Below are positions 63,117-64,000 of a stretch of DNA of 64,000 nucleotides, in pieces. Origin of the DNA: Murinocardiopsis flavida (GTDB taxonomy: Bacteria; Actinomycetota; Actinomycetes; Streptosporangiales; Streptosporangiaceae); the NCBI RefSeq assembly GCF_003014485.1, contig NZ_PYGA01000022.1, positions 57,864 to 121,863 on the forward strand. The letters run 5' to 3'. Numbering within the stretch: position 1 is the first letter of the stretch; every line of letters starts with the position of its first letter. Under the pieces are notes generated by a model. It ran no database searches. It was not told where the DNA came from and saw nothing but the letters and a program-made list of their open reading frames with translations. The translations under genes were made by a program, and so were the position numbers.

Positions 63117-63813
63117 CAGACCCCCACCCCCGCAATCGCGGGGAGCACTTCCAGCGCAAGGCGGAGACGAACTTCCTGCGGGGACCACCCCCGCGCGTGC
63201 GGGGAGCACTGGGCATCTCGCCCATTGCCGTACGCAGCCAGTCCCACGAGCCTTGCGCGAGCAGTTCATCCGCCAGTCGCTGCCCCGACGGCGTCTTCAC
63301 CCGGGCACGCGAGTTGTCGATCCAACGCTCGGCATTCGCGAATCCCTGCGATCGGTACTCCAGCCCTTGCAGCATGCACTCGATCTTGTCGGCGTCCTTC
63401 GCGCATCGCGCCTCCGCGCTCTCCTGTGCCTCGTACTCGGCAACCACGCCGCGAATCATCGCCGCCAGCGTCGGCGGCATCGCCGAAGTCTGGTCCTCGG
63501 TTACTGCCACAGGGTCAGCCGGGCGCTCGATGTACTTCTTCCCGAGATGGTTCACATCACCTCCCCGGGTCTCTTGAGAGTCGTGCCAGACCGCGAGGAG
63601 CGCCGCCCGCGCTGGGTCGGTGGCTTCCAATCCCGCGATCACGGACGGGATGATCGAGGTTCGCCAGGAGTGCTCGGTCACCGATTCGGGGTCACGTACG
63701 CCGGCCATCCACCATCCGGTGCGCCGCCCGGCGGCCTCGGGTCCCTGACCTGCACCAACACGGAAACGTTCGCCGCGCCCCGAATCACGACCGAATCCAT
63801 CGCCCGCACCCAT
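63019..63813 (-). CDS. HD-domain phosphohydrolase whose frame reads through the CRISPR remnant
   Basis: Read from ATG 63813 (ATG 63855 and the far end of the frame at 63924 are alternatives). The HD_3 fold is clear: RRTGWWMAGVRDPESVTEHS with the first His, LLAVWHDSQETRGGDVNHLG with the HD pair, and ARCAKDADKIECMLQGLEYR with the last Asp. Such proteins hydrolyse nucleotides, like YfbR. After WDWLRTAMGEMP (about 63210) the frame runs through both CRISPR repeats and the spacer (SAPRTRGGGP is translated repeat) and ends inside macS on the opposite strand. The original stop seems to have been lost at the repeat junction. Confidence 0.7.
   Translation of the reverse strand: MGAGDGFGRDSGRGERFRVGAGQGPEAAGRRTGWWMAGVRDPESVTEHSWRTSIIPSVIAGLEATDPARAALLAVWHDSQETRGGDVNHLGKKYIERPADPVAVTEDQTSAMPPTLAAMIRGVVAEYEAQESAEARCAKDADKIECMLQGLEYRSQGFANAERWIDNSRARVKTPSGQRLADELLAQGSWDWLRTAMGEMPSAPRTRGGGPRRKFVSALRWKCSPRLRGWGSVRACGGCAFRSLRLLPGWRRCLLCRRRRGCGP
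63120..63209 (-). CRISPR. Type I-E CRISPR remnant: two repeats, one 32-nt spacer
   Basis: Repeat 63181-63209 is 29 nt (GGGACCACCCCCGCG then CGTGCGGGGAGCAC), of the I-E form with CCCCGCxxxxGCGGGG symmetry. A second repeat at 63120-63148 matches 21 of 29 positions; the differences lie at its outer end and in the loop. They are separated by exactly 32 nt (63149-63180), giving the 61-bp period of I-E arrays. On the minus strand the degenerate copy is the leader-distal end repeat. No cas genes or leader are in the window. Confidence 0.85.
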
Positions 63814-63892
63814 GGCGCAACGACCACCGAAACACCACCAGATCAGCCGAATCATACCTGGTCGACGCAGGCAATACCGCATATACTGGAAA

Positions 63893-63906
63893 CATGTTCG
63901 AACATG
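63893..63906. promoter_or_regulatory. 14-bp palindrome at a possible leaderless start
   Basis: CATGTTCGAACATG is a perfect palindrome that contains the ATG of the rightward ORF at 63894. TATACT at 63882-63887 could be its -10, giving a leaderless mRNA. A repressor bound here would block initiation. Confidence 0.4.
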
Positions 63907-64000
63907 GAACACCCCACGAGCCACCCCCCGACAGGGGACTGGCCGGGGTGCGCCGCACCCTCGCCTCGGCCGCCGCGCACGCGGCCGCGTGCGCGGATGC
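63894..64000 (+). CDS. Start of an unidentified ORF, cut by the window edge
   Basis: 35 codons are visible (MFEHGTPHEPPPDRGLAGVR, then an Ala-rich helix), open to the right edge. The beginning resembles DUF222/HNH endonuclease proteins of actinobacteria (xLAGVRRTLA followed by Ala-rich helices), but too little is visible to be sure. It is divergent from the HD gene, with a TATACT -10-like element just upstream. Confidence 0.4.
   Translation, partial: MFEHGTPHEPPPDRGLAGVRRTLASAAAHAAACAD

Overview
The window is high-GC actinobacterial chromosome: most CDSs have strong third-position GC, GTG starts are common, and several leaders are absent or very short. Gene order matches conserved actinobacterial core blocks known from Mycobacterium tuberculosis (around Rv2185c-Rv2222c) and Streptomyces coelicolor (around SCO2120-SCO2241). 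This synteny is recalled from knowledge of those genomes, not from a search. A filamentous actinomycete of the Nocardiopsis/Streptomonospora/Thermobifida type is the best guess. It is not proven.

Nitrogen block (1-15.9 kb): a truncated LAL-type LuxR regulator, glnA2, nadE, a second LAL regulator, two small proteins, glnE, an isochorismatase-fold protein without its catalytic residues, a small conserved protein set among degenerate tandem repeats, and glnA. A near-consensus GlnR operator lies upstream of glnA. GlnA keeps the Tyr that GlnE adenylylates; GlnA2 has Trp there.

Lipoate and dehydrogenase block (15.9-24.9 kb): an RDD protein, a DUF4191 protein, lipA, lipB, a TIGR01777 epimerase, the E2 acyltransferase (dlaT/sucB type), lpd and leucyl aminopeptidase. 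LipB and LipA make the lipoyl cofactor that E2 carries and Lpd reoxidises.

Envelope stress and metabolism (25-34.3 kb): a DUF3043 protein, pspA-pspAA-htpX-pspAB, glycerate kinase, erpA-like HesB, adenosine kinase, a DUF2470 protein with an iron-box-like site, a stand-alone rpsD and a TusA-like protein.

Respiration (34.6-44.4 kb): ctaC-ctaD-ctaF face qcrB-qcrA-qcrC-ctaE across an L,D-transpeptidase gene. Together they encode the bcc-aa3 oxidase with a diheme cytochrome c. Four copies of a ~51-bp repeat lie upstream of ctaE.

Cell envelope, DNA and lipids (44.4-63 kb): a receiver-like protein, trpD, a stand-alone AsnC-type domain, a rhomboid protease, a DEDDh-GIY-YIG nuclease, a zinc-ribbon/NYN pair, two NlpC/P60 hydrolases with long leaders, pimB', an acyl-CoA ligase behind a KstR-like palindrome, ROK glucokinase, an alpha/beta hydrolase, an acyltransferase and a MacS-like kinase. 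The usual partner of MacS, macR, is not next to it. In its place is a two-repeat, one-spacer type I-E CRISPR remnant, and an HD-domain gene reads into it. The window ends in the start of another ORF.

A recurring oddity is short imperfect duplication of gene 3' ends, often including the stop codon, at six genes. Other short tandem repeats with 15-51 bp periods lie in the intergenic gaps.
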